Shown in pieces: positions 48,659 to 56,406 of a DNA stretch of 64,000 bases. The stretch lies in contig NZ_JACOEA010000002.1 in the NCBI RefSeq assembly GCF_014281125.1, positions 317,886-381,885 of the forward strand. The letters are read 5' to 3'. The translations under genes and the position numbers were made by a program. The stretch's first letter is position 1, and each line of letters starts with the position of its first letter. Source of the stretch: Lawsonibacter celer (GTDB taxonomy: Bacteria > Bacillota > Clostridia > Oscillospirales > Oscillospiraceae). The notes beneath the pieces were generated by a model. That model was not told the DNA's origin and did not search any database. It saw only the letters and a list, made by a program, of their open reading frames with translations.

Positions 48659-49573
48659 ATGCAGCTCAAACAGCTGGAAATTTTTATCCAGGTGGCCGCC
48701 CTGCGCAGCTTCTCCAAGGCCGCCGAGGCCCTCTATCTGACCCAGCCCACCGTGAGCGCCCATATCAGCGCCCTGGAGCAGGAGCTGGGGGTGCGTCTGG
48801 TGGTTCGTTCCACCAAGGCCCTGCGCCTGACCCCGTCGGGCGCGGTGCTGGAGCGATATGCATCCCAGATCCTGTCCCTGTGCCGCCGGGCCGAGCAGGA
48901 GGCCCGCGCCGCCGCAGCAGAGGTAACGGGGACCCTGTGCGTGGCCGCCTCCACCGTGCCAGCCCAGTATCTGCTGCCCCAAATCCTTCCTCTGTTGCGC
49001 CGGCAGTATTCCCAGGTGTTCTTCCAGGTACGGCAGGGAGACAGCGCCCAGGCGGTACAGTGGCTGAGCGAAGGCAGCGCAGAGGTGGCCGTGGTAGGCT
49101 CCCCGGCGGCCCGGCCCGGTCTGGCCTGCGCGCCCTTTCTCACAGAGCGGCTGGTGATTCTCACCCCGAACACGGCGGAATACCGGGCGCTGAACGGGGT
49201 GATAACCCCTCAAGTCCTCCGCCGGGCCCCCTTTCTGGTGCGGGAGCCCGGCTCCGGCACCCGTCGGCGGGGAGAGGAATTCCTGCGCAGCATCGGCCTG
49301 GACCCCCGCTCCCTCCCCCTGGCCGCCCAGCTGGAGAGCACAGAGAGCATCCTCCAGGGGGTGGCCCACGGGCTGGGCATGGCCATCGTCTCCGGCTATG
49401 CCGCCCAGGAAGGGATCCGGGCGGGCCGATTCCTGGCCTTTGATTACGCGAGTCCCTTTCTGGACCGGACCTTCTACCTGCTGCACCGAAAGAGTGGTCC
49501 GGTTTCCCCCGCCGCGGCCATGCTACTGGAAGCGCTGCCCGGCTTTTTTCAAGCAAACGACACATCGCGGTGA
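48659..49573 (+). CDS. LysR family regulator, selenium-associated type
   Basis: 304 residues. N-terminal winged helix (MQLKQLEIFIQVAALRSFSK, then AAEALYLTQPTVSAHISALE) and a C-terminal effector-binding domain (ASTVPAQYLLPQILPLL, REPGSGTRRRGEEFLRS). This CysB/CysL-like branch is repeatedly found beside selD and yedE and has been named selenium-metabolism-associated LysR. It is divergent from selD with a 75-base gap that must hold both promoters, so selD is the likely target. Effector unknown. GGGAGG precedes the ATG. Confidence 0.9.
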   Translation: MQLKQLEIFIQVAALRSFSKAAEALYLTQPTVSAHISALEQELGVRLVVRSTKALRLTPSGAVLERYASQILSLCRRAEQEARAAAAEVTGTLCVAASTVPAQYLLPQILPLLRRQYSQVFFQVRQGDSAQAVQWLSEGSAEVAVVGSPAARPGLACAPFLTERLVILTPNTAEYRALNGVITPQVLRRAPFLVREPGSGTRRRGEEFLRSIGLDPRSLPLAAQLESTESILQGVAHGLGMAIVSGYAAQEGIRAGRFLAFDYASPFLDRTFYLLHRKSGPVSPAAAMLLEALPGFFQANDTSR

Positions 49574-49632
49574 AATAAAACGCCCACACCGGGCGTTATC
49601 AAACTGAAAGGGATCGAAAGGAGGAGGCTTCC

Positions 49633-50223
49633 TTGCTTTTCGCCATGGCAATAGAGGGCGGCGCGCTTGTGGAGCGGAGCCGCCAGGCTCCAGTGGACGA
49701 AGCCCTGTTTCCCCGCATCGGGCAGGGAGACCAGGCTGCCTTTGAGGCGCTTTACCGCCAGACCGAGCGGGCGGTGTACACCTTTGCCCTCTCTCTGCTG
49801 AAGAACCCCCACGACGCCCTGGACGTGACCCAGGAGACCTATCTGAAGGTACGCGCCAGCGCCCATCTGTACCAACCCCAGGGCAAGCCTCTGGCCTGGC
49901 TGTTCACCATTGCCCGCAATCTGTCCAACAGCCTGCTACGCCAATCAGGCCGCAGCGTCTCTGCGGAAGAATATTTCAGCGCAGACGGCCCCGGCTGCGC
50001 CTATCTGGAGGACCCCAGTGACCGGCTGGCCCTAACGGCGGCCCTGGACGGCTTGGAAGAGCTGGACCGGCAAGTGGTGCTGCTCCACGTGGTCTCCGGC
50101 CTGAAGCACCGGGAGATCGCCCAGGACCTGGGCCTGCCCCTGGGCACGGTGCTCACCCGCTACCACCGGGCGCTGAAAAAACTCCGGCATATTCTCTCGG
50201 AAGGGGGTGCTCTCCATGGATAA
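49633..50223 (+). CDS. ECF-type RNA polymerase sigma factor
   Basis: 196 residues. Region 2 (about 30-95: AFEALYRQTERAVYTFALSL, then KNPHDALDVTQETYLKV) binds the -10 element and core polymerase; region 4 (about 130-185: LDRQVVLLHVVSGLKHREIA, then LPLGTVLTRYHRALKKLR) binds the -35. The start TTG at 49633 follows GGAGGAGG by five bases; an ATG four codons later has no site at the right distance. The anti-sigma gene overlaps its end, so the two are made together. Confidence 0.9.
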   Translation: MLFAMAIEGGALVERSRQAPVDEALFPRIGQGDQAAFEALYRQTERAVYTFALSLLKNPHDALDVTQETYLKVRASAHLYQPQGKPLAWLFTIARNLSNSLLRQSGRSVSAEEYFSADGPGCAYLEDPSDRLALTAALDGLEELDRQVVLLHVVSGLKHREIAQDLGLPLGTVLTRYHRALKKLRHILSEGGALHG

Positions 50224-51091
50224 ACAGCTCAAGCAGCGGCTCAACCGCGCGGTGGACCGCCTACCTCAGCCGGATGCCCAAGCTCTGTGGCACACACCCG
50301 TACCCCGGATGGAGGTGCACGACGCGGTTACCATGCCGCCCCGGACACCTCCCCCCCGGCGGCGCGGTCCCGGAGGCCGTATGCTTCTGGCGTTTGTTTG
50401 CCTGGCCGTGGTTGTGCTGGGCGGTCTGCTCTGGTATCGCTCTGCCGGTCGGATCCAGGCGGCAATCACTCTGGACATCAACCCCAGCTTCTCCATTCTC
50501 GTGGGCCCCCGTGGCGTGCGCTCCGTCACCGGCGGCAATCAGGAGGCTGAGACCCTTCTGGAGGGACGGGACTACCGGGGCTGGACGGCAGAGGATACTG
50601 CCGCAGATCTGCTGCGAGCTGCGTCAGACGGCGGCTATCTGACCCCGGGCACAGAAACCACAGTGCTGGTATCCGTGGCCGCCCGGGACGGGGACGACGC
50701 CGCATTGCTGGCCGGTCAGCTGTCCCGCCGCATCCGGGACGAACTGGACAGCGCGCAAACGCCCCTCACGGTCCTGCGACAGAGCTTTGAGCTGGGCGAC
50801 GATGAGGAGGACGGCACCGGCCGTCGGCGGCTGATTCTTCTTCTGGCCGACGAGCTGGAAACCAGCCCGGAGCGTCTCTCCGCCCTCTCCCTGGAGGAGC
50901 TGGGCCGGCTGGCGCTCACTGTGGACGAGGATGAGCTCTCGGTGGACCGCTCCGCCTGGCTGTCCTCCTCCGAAGGAGAGTCGGCTTCCCCGTCTGTTCC
51001 CCATACTCCCTCCCATGGGCCCCGGGAGGACTGGGATGACGAGGATGACGACAAGGAGGACGAGGACAAGGATGATGACGAGGACGACTAA
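50216..51091 (+). CDS. RsgI-like anti-sigma factor
   Basis: 291 residues. Cytosolic N-terminus (1-55) that should hold the sigma factor, one membrane helix (about 57-74, MLLAFVCLAVVVLGGLLWYR), then an outside domain starting AAITLDINPSFSILVGPRGV, the conserved DINPS segment of RsgI-type proteins that undergo autoproteolysis near an Asn-Pro bond. The C-terminal 30 residues are almost all Asp, Glu and Lys, possibly cation-binding. ATG 50216 (GGGGGTG upstream) overlaps the sigma gene by eight bases. No carbohydrate-binding domain is present, unlike cellulosome-sensing RsgI. Confidence 0.85.
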   Translation: MDKQLKQRLNRAVDRLPQPDAQALWHTPVPRMEVHDAVTMPPRTPPPRRRGPGGRMLLAFVCLAVVVLGGLLWYRSAGRIQAAITLDINPSFSILVGPRGVRSVTGGNQEAETLLEGRDYRGWTAEDTAADLLRAASDGGYLTPGTETTVLVSVAARDGDDAALLAGQLSRRIRDELDSAQTPLTVLRQSFELGDDEEDGTGRRRLILLLADELETSPERLSALSLEELGRLALTVDEDELSVDRSAWLSSSEGESASPSVPHTPSHGPREDWDDEDDDKEDEDKDDDEDD

Positions 51092-51100
51092 GCTCCTGTC

Positions 51101-51153
51101 AACCAACGCGCCCCTGTTTCCGGTTTTCCGCCGGGAACAGGGGCGCGTTGGTT
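51101..51153 (+). terminator. Terminator between the anti-sigma and GIY-YIG genes
   Basis: Eighteen-base stem AACCAACGCGCCCCTGTT / AACAGGGGCGCGTTGGTT with an inner TTCCGG/CCGGGAA stem. It touches the stop codon of the convergent GIY-YIG gene. No T run. Confidence 0.7.
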
Positions 51154-51406
51154 ACTCCGGCGGGTTTCCTGCGATCAGGGCCAGCTTTTCCGCACGGCTG
51201 AGCCGCTTGATCTCCCACTCCCGTCGCAGCGCCGCCGGTTTGTCCTCCGCCGCTTCCCGGTAGACCAGCTCCACCGGGAAGCGGCCGCAGGTATATTTGG
51301 CGCCTCGCCCGCTGTTGTGGGCGGCCAGCCTCCGCTCCAGGTCGTTGGTGATCCCTGTATAAAGGGTTGCGTCCACACAGCGGAGAATATAAACCCAATA
51401 GGCCAT
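51152..51406 (-). CDS. GIY-YIG domain protein (YhbQ/UPF0213-like)
   Basis: 84 residues: WVYILRCVDATLYTGITNDL is the GIY-YIG core (here VYI..YTG), followed by ERRLAAHNSGRGAKYTCGR with the catalytic Arg, then VELVYREAAEDKPAALRREW and a basic end. Small stand-alone GIY-YIG proteins of this kind are probable nucleases acting on branched or damaged DNA; the role is not established. ATG 51406 follows GGGAGG; a 31-residue extension upstream is rejected. Confidence 0.9.
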   Translation of the reverse strand: MAYWVYILRCVDATLYTGITNDLERRLAAHNSGRGAKYTCGRFPVELVYREAAEDKPAALRREWEIKRLSRAEKLALIAGNPPE

Positions 51407-51501
51407 GATTTTCCTCCCATTCCTGTCTTTTGGGGACGCACCCCCGCCCCTGCCGCCGCATACCCTGGGATTGAGCAATTTGAATTCTTGGAGGGTCAAT
51501 T

Positions 51502-52584
51502 ATGGCAGCGGAACCTGACGTGCGCTTTTATTTGGGGGCCAACTCCCCCAGCGGATTCTACTCCCTTTACGATCAGCTCATCGACCCCGCCCAGGCGGAG
51601 GATCTTTTTCTTTTAAAGGGTGGGCCGGGCTGCGGCAAATCCTCACTGATGCGCCGGGTGGCGCGCACCCTGTCCGACCAGGGTCTGGAGGTGGAGTACA
51701 TCCAGTGCTCCGGCGATCCGGACTCTCTGGATGCCATCCGCATTCCCGCTCTGGGCGCGGCCATTGCAGACGCCACCGCGCCCCACGTGCTGGAGCCAAA
51801 ATTTCCCGGCGCTGCGGAACGCTATGTAAACCTGGGAGAGTTTTATGATACCCCGGCCCTGAAGACCATAAAAGGGGACATTATGGCCTGCATGAGCGGC
51901 TATAAGGGCTGTTACAGCCGGGCCTACCGCTGTCTGAATGCAGCGGCTCAGATTGGCGAGGACATGCGCGCCATCCTGCTCACCCCCGCGCTGGAGGCCA
52001 AAATGGCCAAGCGGGCCAAGGGCATTCTCTCCCGGGAGGTGAAGAAGAGCGGCCGGGAGCCGGGCCGGGCGGTACAACGCTTTTTGGGCGCCGTCACCTG
52101 GCAGGGCCCTGTCTGCAATTATACCACGGCGGAGGTGCTCTGCCGGCGTATTTATGAGCTCGCCGACACCTATGGGCTGGCCCACAACATGCTCACCCAT
52201 CTGGCCGCGGGGGCCATGGCCGCCGGGTATGATGTGATCGTGTGCCCCTCCCCCATGGCGCCGGACCGCATGGAGCACCTGCTCATCCCCACTCTGTCTC
52301 TGGGTTTTTTGTCTGTCTCCCCCGCCCTGCCCTGGGGTAAGCACCCCTACCGGCGCATCCGCATTGACGCCATGGCCGATCCGGAGCTGCTGCATCGGAA
52401 CAAGGCCAGGCTGAAATTCTCCCGCAAGGTATCCGCCGCCCTGGTGGAGGAGGGGGTGGAGTCCCTAGCCCAGGCCAAGGCCATACACGACGACCTGGAG
52501 GCACTCTACAACCCCCACGTGGACTTTGACGGGGTATACCGCACCGCGGATGAGATTGCGGCGGAGCTGCTGGCGCGGGCGTAG
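51502..52584 (+). CDS. P-loop ATPase of the PRK06851 type
   Basis: 360 residues. Walker A GGPGCGKSSLMRRVA at about 40-54, near the N-terminus after FYLGANSPSGFYSLYDQLI. A second similar region (about 200-260) repeats the fold (FLGAVTWQGPVCNYT..). Conserved segments IQCSGDPDSLDAIRIPALG and VCPSPMAPDRMEHLLIPTL match a family of uncharacterised ATPases common in Firmicutes. Substrate unknown. TTGGAGGG precedes the ATG. It is monocistronic and ends at a strong terminator. Confidence 0.8.
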   Translation: MAAEPDVRFYLGANSPSGFYSLYDQLIDPAQAEDLFLLKGGPGCGKSSLMRRVARTLSDQGLEVEYIQCSGDPDSLDAIRIPALGAAIADATAPHVLEPKFPGAAERYVNLGEFYDTPALKTIKGDIMACMSGYKGCYSRAYRCLNAAAQIGEDMRAILLTPALEAKMAKRAKGILSREVKKSGREPGRAVQRFLGAVTWQGPVCNYTTAEVLCRRIYELADTYGLAHNMLTHLAAGAMAAGYDVIVCPSPMAPDRMEHLLIPTLSLGFLSVSPALPWGKHPYRRIRIDAMADPELLHRNKARLKFSRKVSAALVEEGVESLAQAKAIHDDLEALYNPHVDFDGVYRTADEIAAELLARA

Positions 52585-52600
52585 CCCTACCCGCGGAAAG

Positions 52601-52632
52601 AAGGCCCGCGCCTGTCCCGGCGCGGGCCTTTT
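52601..52632 (+). terminator. Bidirectional terminator between the ATPase and GatD-like genes
   Basis: AAGGCCCGCGCC / GGCGCGGGCCTT stem followed by TTCTC, between convergent genes. Confidence 0.9.
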
Positions 52633-52634
52633 CT

Positions 52635-53357
52635 CTATGTCTCCGACGGCACATCCCTGCGGGCCATGAGCGCCTCATACGTCACCTTCCAGGCCTTTTC
52701 CTCATAGGGGTAGGACACCGGCTCCGGCTCCCGCCCCAGCATCCGGCCCACAAGCCAGGCATGAAAGGCCGGATTCTTCACCAGCACCGGGCCGATCAGG
52801 TGCGTGCCCAGCAGGGTGCCCTGGCGGAAGCCCTCGTCTCCACCCTCCCCGCGGTTGCCCCGGCCCATCACCATCCGAAAGAGAGGGGGGACCCTTCCCG
52901 TCCAATCGTCGCATTTGTTGATAAAGCCCACCAGAGGCGGCTCGATCTCCGGGAAGGCGGCGACCGCGTCTCCGGTGTAGCGCACGCCGGCCTGCTCCCG
53001 GGCGGTGAAGTCAAGCAGGCCCAGGCCGGACCAGATTTTACCCAGCCCGTCCACGATCTCCCGGCCCGCCATGGAGGCGGCGTTTCCGGTAAGCAGGGCG
53101 TGCATCCCGCCGTCCAGAGCCTCCTTCAACGCCCCGGCATAAGGGCGCAGGTGCTCCAGCGCCGCCTTCTGGCTGCGCTCGGTCCCGGCGCCGATATACA
53201 GAAAGTCGTACCCGTCAAAGCAGAGCGCGTCCCCCAGGGTCCTGCGGTCCACGGACACTTCCTCCCCCTGGTCGGCCAGATGGCGCTCCAGAGCGCGGAG
53301 GTTGCCGCTCTCCCCATAGAGGTTCATTAAATCGTGATACAGATAGAGGATCTTCAT
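52635..53357 (-). CDS. GatD-like glutamine amidotransferase subunit, catalytic residues altered
   Basis: 240 residues. By fold and place it is the partner of MurT, forming the enzyme that amidates the glutamate of lipid II. N-terminus KILYLYHDLMNLYGESGNLR and YDFLYIGAGTERSQ are GatD-like. The usual nucleophile loop (ICGGYQ-type, with Cys) reads LLTGNAASMAG at about 89-98, without Cys, and the usual GTYLHGP with catalytic His reads GTHLIGP at about 185-191. It may therefore not hydrolyse glutamine in the classic way, or may use another donor. Its ATG overlaps the murT stop by four bases. Confidence 0.85.
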   Translation of the reverse strand: MKILYLYHDLMNLYGESGNLRALERHLADQGEEVSVDRRTLGDALCFDGYDFLYIGAGTERSQKAALEHLRPYAGALKEALDGGMHALLTGNAASMAGREIVDGLGKIWSGLGLLDFTAREQAGVRYTGDAVAAFPEIEPPLVGFINKCDDWTGRVPPLFRMVMGRGNRGEGGDEGFRQGTLLGTHLIGPVLVKNPAFHAWLVGRMLGREPEPVSYPYEEKAWKVTYEALMARRDVPSET

Positions 53358-54694
53358 GCCTGTCCCTCCCTCTCCGGCTCCACCCGCGAGAGCAGCTTGT
53401 CCTTGTCCGAGAAGCAGGTGATGGCGTAGATATAGCCCGCGGCGTTGGCGCCCAGCCAGTCCACGGCCCGGCCGACGTCCGCCTCGATGTGGATGCGCTC
53501 CGGGTCGATGCCGGCGTAGTCAAAGCGGGCGGCCAAGTCCCAGCAGTACCGGCCGGCCAGGACGATCTGCTTCACCGACGGGGCGGAGAGCCGCTCAAAG
53601 TCGATGTCCCACAGCCAGGAGGTCTCGCTGGTGAAATATTTGCGGCTGATGGCGTCCACCAGGACCAGCACCGTCACGTCCCGGCCGTCCCCCACGGCCA
53701 CGCGGATGGACTGGTCGTAGGAGACGGAGTTCTCGTGCTTGGAGGCCAGCAGAGTGCCCGGCCGGTCTCCGGCCCGGAAGGAGACGATGCGGCCGCTGCG
53801 CAGGGCGTAGCCGCTGAGGGCGCGGGCGACGGCCTCCCCCTCCAGCCCCAGCTCCCGGCAGGCGGCGTAGGCCGCCAGGGTGTTGTACATATGGTAAATG
53901 CCCGCGAAGGACATGTCCACCCGGTATTCTCCGTCCAGCACCAGGTACTTTTCCGCCAGGCTGGCCTGGGTGACCGCGTACTTGGTCTCGTGCCGGTGAT
54001 GGCCGCAGGCGGGGCAGCGGTAGGAGCCGATGTGGTTGTAATGGCAGAAATCGTACTCCATGGGGCCCTTGCAGTGGGGGCAGTAGGCCCCGTCCCGGTA
54101 GCGGCCGGAGGGCGTCTCCTCGGAGAAGGGCAGCCGGTCCACCCCGAACCACACCACCGGGTTGTCCCGCCCCATGGGGAAGCAGGACACCAGCGGGTCA
54201 TCCGCGTTGAGGATGAGCTCCGTTCCCGGGTGGATGCTGTCCTGGAGGATGTCAAAAATCCACTCCGGGTGGCCGTTTCGGGTGAGCTGATCCCGATAGA
54301 GATTGGTTATCACGTAGTGGGTGGGGCGGAAATGGCGGAAGGTATGCCGGGCAAACCGCTCGTCGCTCTCCAGCAGGATCACGTCGCTGCGCACCCTGCC
54401 GCCCAGGGTGCAGTCGGAGAGCAGGAACGTGGTCACGCCCTCGATCTGGTTGGAGCCCTCCTTGTTGTAGGAAACTTTCAGCCCGTTTTCCCGCAGGACA
54501 TGGGCGATCATCTCCACCGTGGAGGTCTTGCCATTGCTGCCGGTGACCGCCAGGATGCGGTCGGGCAGGGTCAGCTTCTGCAGGATGTTGGGGTCCAGCT
54601 TCAGGGCTACCCGCCCGGGCAGGCTGCTGCCCTTGCCCATGAGCTTGCCTGCGAAGCGCAGCAGCTTGCAGGCCAAAATCGCAATGAGTTTCAT
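53354..54694 (-). CDS. murT: MurT-type lipid II isoglutaminyl synthase subunit (Mur ligase)
   Basis: 446 residues. ATP-dependent Mur-ligase fold: P-loop AVTGSNGKTSTVEMIAHVL (about 58-76), DVILLESDERFARHTF, and the Clostridial/Gram-positive MurT zinc ribbon CPHCKGPMEYDFCHYN with YRCPACGHH (about 215-245). The central domain is followed by the C-terminal DUF1727 domain (DVTVLVLVDAISRKYFTSET, WLWDIDFERL). It activates the D-glutamate carboxylate of lipid II for amidation. ATG 54694 follows AAGGAG; a long open extension upstream is not family-like. Operon with the GatD-like gene. Confidence 0.92.
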   Translation of the reverse strand: MKLIAILACKLLRFAGKLMGKGSSLPGRVALKLDPNILQKLTLPDRILAVTGSNGKTSTVEMIAHVLRENGLKVSYNKEGSNQIEGVTTFLLSDCTLGGRVRSDVILLESDERFARHTFRHFRPTHYVITNLYRDQLTRNGHPEWIFDILQDSIHPGTELILNADDPLVSCFPMGRDNPVVWFGVDRLPFSEETPSGRYRDGAYCPHCKGPMEYDFCHYNHIGSYRCPACGHHRHETKYAVTQASLAEKYLVLDGEYRVDMSFAGIYHMYNTLAAYAACRELGLEGEAVARALSGYALRSGRIVSFRAGDRPGTLLASKHENSVSYDQSIRVAVGDGRDVTVLVLVDAISRKYFTSETSWLWDIDFERLSAPSVKQIVLAGRYCWDLAARFDYAGIDPERIHIEADVGRAVDWLGANAAGYIYAITCFSDKDKLLSRVEPEREGQA

Positions 54695-54782
54695 ATGCAG
54701 ACTCCTTGGGGGCGAATCAAAGCCGCTCCATGAATTGCTAACAGAATAGCACATTTCCCCGCATCTTGCAACGGGCCAAAGC

Positions 54783-54822
54783 AGGCCCCCGGAAAAAGAG
54801 TTCTCCTCTTCTCCGGGGGCCT
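54783..54822 (-). terminator. Terminator of the FAD/Rieske gene
   Basis: AGGCCCCCGGA / TCCGGGGGCCT stem with additional pairing in the loop (GAAAAAGAG / CTCTTCTC), directly after the oxidoreductase stop on the minus strand. Confidence 0.7.
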
Positions 54823-54825
54823 GTG

Positions 54826-56265
54826 TCAATTGCGTTCCAGGGGGATCTGGGCCGGGCCGCTGAGCAGCTCTCCCCGGTAGTCGAAGCGGGAGCCGTGGCA
54901 GGGGCAGTCCCAGCTCTTTTCGTCCGGATTCCACTCCAGCTGGCAGCCTAGATGGGGGCAGCGGGTGGACACCAGGAACAGCTCTCCGCTCTCCGTCCGG
55001 TAGGCGCCCACTTTTTCCCCGTCCAGCTCTACCACGCCTCCGTGGCCGGCAGGCAGCTCCTCCGCCAGGGCCCTGCCCTTGGCGAATAGCTGCCGGGAGA
55101 GCCCCTTCACCGTCTGCTTGCCGTCGGCCATCAGGCTTTTGGCGCTGGCGGGCAGGTCAAAGCGCTGAGGTGAAAACACCGCCCGATCCGGATGCTCCCG
55201 CCCGGCAATCTGGTCGCTGAGGAGCATGGCCGCGGCCATGGAGCCGGTCATGCCCCACTTCCGAAAGCCCGTGGCCACATACCACCCCTCCCGGTCCGAT
55301 GCGTAACGGCCGATATAGGGCACCGAGTCCATGGGCATGCAGTCTTGGGCGGACCAGTGGGCCACCTCCCGGCTCTGGGGCCAATACCGCTCTGCCTCCC
55401 GGCGCAGCAGGCGGTAGCGCCCTCCGGCCGAATTTTCCCCGGTGCGGTGCCCGCCGCCCCCCAGCAGCAGGCAGTGCTCCGCCTGGCGCAGGGATAGGCC
55501 GTCCGGGTCCACGCCATAGTACAGTCCCTGGGGCAGGAGGGCGTTTTCCAGGGCCAGCACATAGCTGCGCTCCTGGTGCATCCGCAGAAAATAATACCCC
55601 GGGAAGTTGACAAAGGGAAAGTGGGTGGCAAAGACAATGTGTTTTGCCCGCACCGTCCCCCGGTCCGTCCGAATCTCGTCCCCCTGGACCTCCAGCGCCC
55701 GGGTCTGCTCATATACCGTCACCCGCTTGGCCGCCTCCTCCAGGAAGCGCAGCGGGTGAAAGCGGGCCTGTCCGTCAAAGCGTACCGCGCCCTTGATAGG
55801 AACGGGCAGCTCGGTCTCCAGGGTAAACTCCGCCGGCAGACCCAGGCTCTGGGCCGCGTGGGCCTCCTCCAGCAGGGCGTCCTCGCTCTGAGTGGAGTAG
55901 AGATAGGCCGGACAGCGCTCCAGCTGGCACGCCGCGCCCCAATCCTCCGTCAGGCGGCAGTATTCCTCCACCGCCCGCTGGCTGACCCGGGCATACTGTC
56001 CCGCCAGCTCCTGGCCGAATTTTTCTGTCAGCGCGGCGTAGATCAGCCCGTGCTGGGACGTGATCTTCGCCGTGGTGTTTTTCGTCTGGCCGCCGCCGAT
56101 GCGCTCCGCCTCCAGCACCACGCTCTCCACGCCCTTTTCCTGCAGCAGGCAGGCGGTGAGTATCCCCGCCATCCCCCCGCCGATCACCGCCGCTTCCACC
56201 TTCAGATCCCCCGGCAGGGGCGGGTGGGGCGGCAGCTCCGCCGTTTTGCTCCAAATCGATTGCAT
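54826..56265 (-). CDS. FAD-dependent oxidoreductase with C-terminal Rieske domain
   Basis: 479 residues. A DadA/GlcD-like FAD domain begins with VEAAVIGGGMAGILTACLLQ (GxGxxG) and ends with GWYVATGFRKWGMTGSMAAA. Residues about 395-478 form a Rieske [2Fe-2S] domain with both ligand pairs, CPHLGC and CPCHGSRFD. Such fused proteins occur in many Firmicutes; the substrate is not known, an amine or amino acid is likely from the FAD domain. ATG 56265 lies eight bases after GAGG; a GTG three codons earlier is an alternative. Single gene. Confidence 0.9.
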   Translation of the reverse strand: MQSIWSKTAELPPHPPLPGDLKVEAAVIGGGMAGILTACLLQEKGVESVVLEAERIGGGQTKNTTAKITSQHGLIYAALTEKFGQELAGQYARVSQRAVEEYCRLTEDWGAACQLERCPAYLYSTQSEDALLEEAHAAQSLGLPAEFTLETELPVPIKGAVRFDGQARFHPLRFLEEAAKRVTVYEQTRALEVQGDEIRTDRGTVRAKHIVFATHFPFVNFPGYYFLRMHQERSYVLALENALLPQGLYYGVDPDGLSLRQAEHCLLLGGGGHRTGENSAGGRYRLLRREAERYWPQSREVAHWSAQDCMPMDSVPYIGRYASDREGWYVATGFRKWGMTGSMAAAMLLSDQIAGREHPDRAVFSPQRFDLPASAKSLMADGKQTVKGLSRQLFAKGRALAEELPAGHGGVVELDGEKVGAYRTESGELFLVSTRCPHLGCQLEWNPDEKSWDCPCHGSRFDYRGELLSGPAQIPLERN

Positions 56266-56360
56266 ATGCTTCACCTCTGGAACAGCTTTTGCAGGAAAAC
56301 GGGGTTTATTCCTCCCTTTACCCCGTCGGCGACCGCTCTTTCCCGAAACACTTCTAAAAA

Positions 56361-56392
56361 CAGGGCGGCAAGCGAATTCGCTTGCCGCCCTG
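56361..56392 (-). terminator. Terminator of the NSS transporter gene
   Basis: A perfect 32-base palindrome (CAGGGCGGCAAGCGAA / TTCGCTTGCCGCCCTG) followed on the minus strand by TTTTTAG, 15 bases after the stop. Confidence 0.9.
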
Positions 56393-56406
56393 CCATCCTC
56401 TTGTGT

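Noticed and set aside
48533..49486. A 317-codon minus-strand frame ending in the selD N-terminus
   Set aside because: Only its last 16 codons are real (they are the start of selD before the Sec codon); the rest is antisense to the LysR gene.
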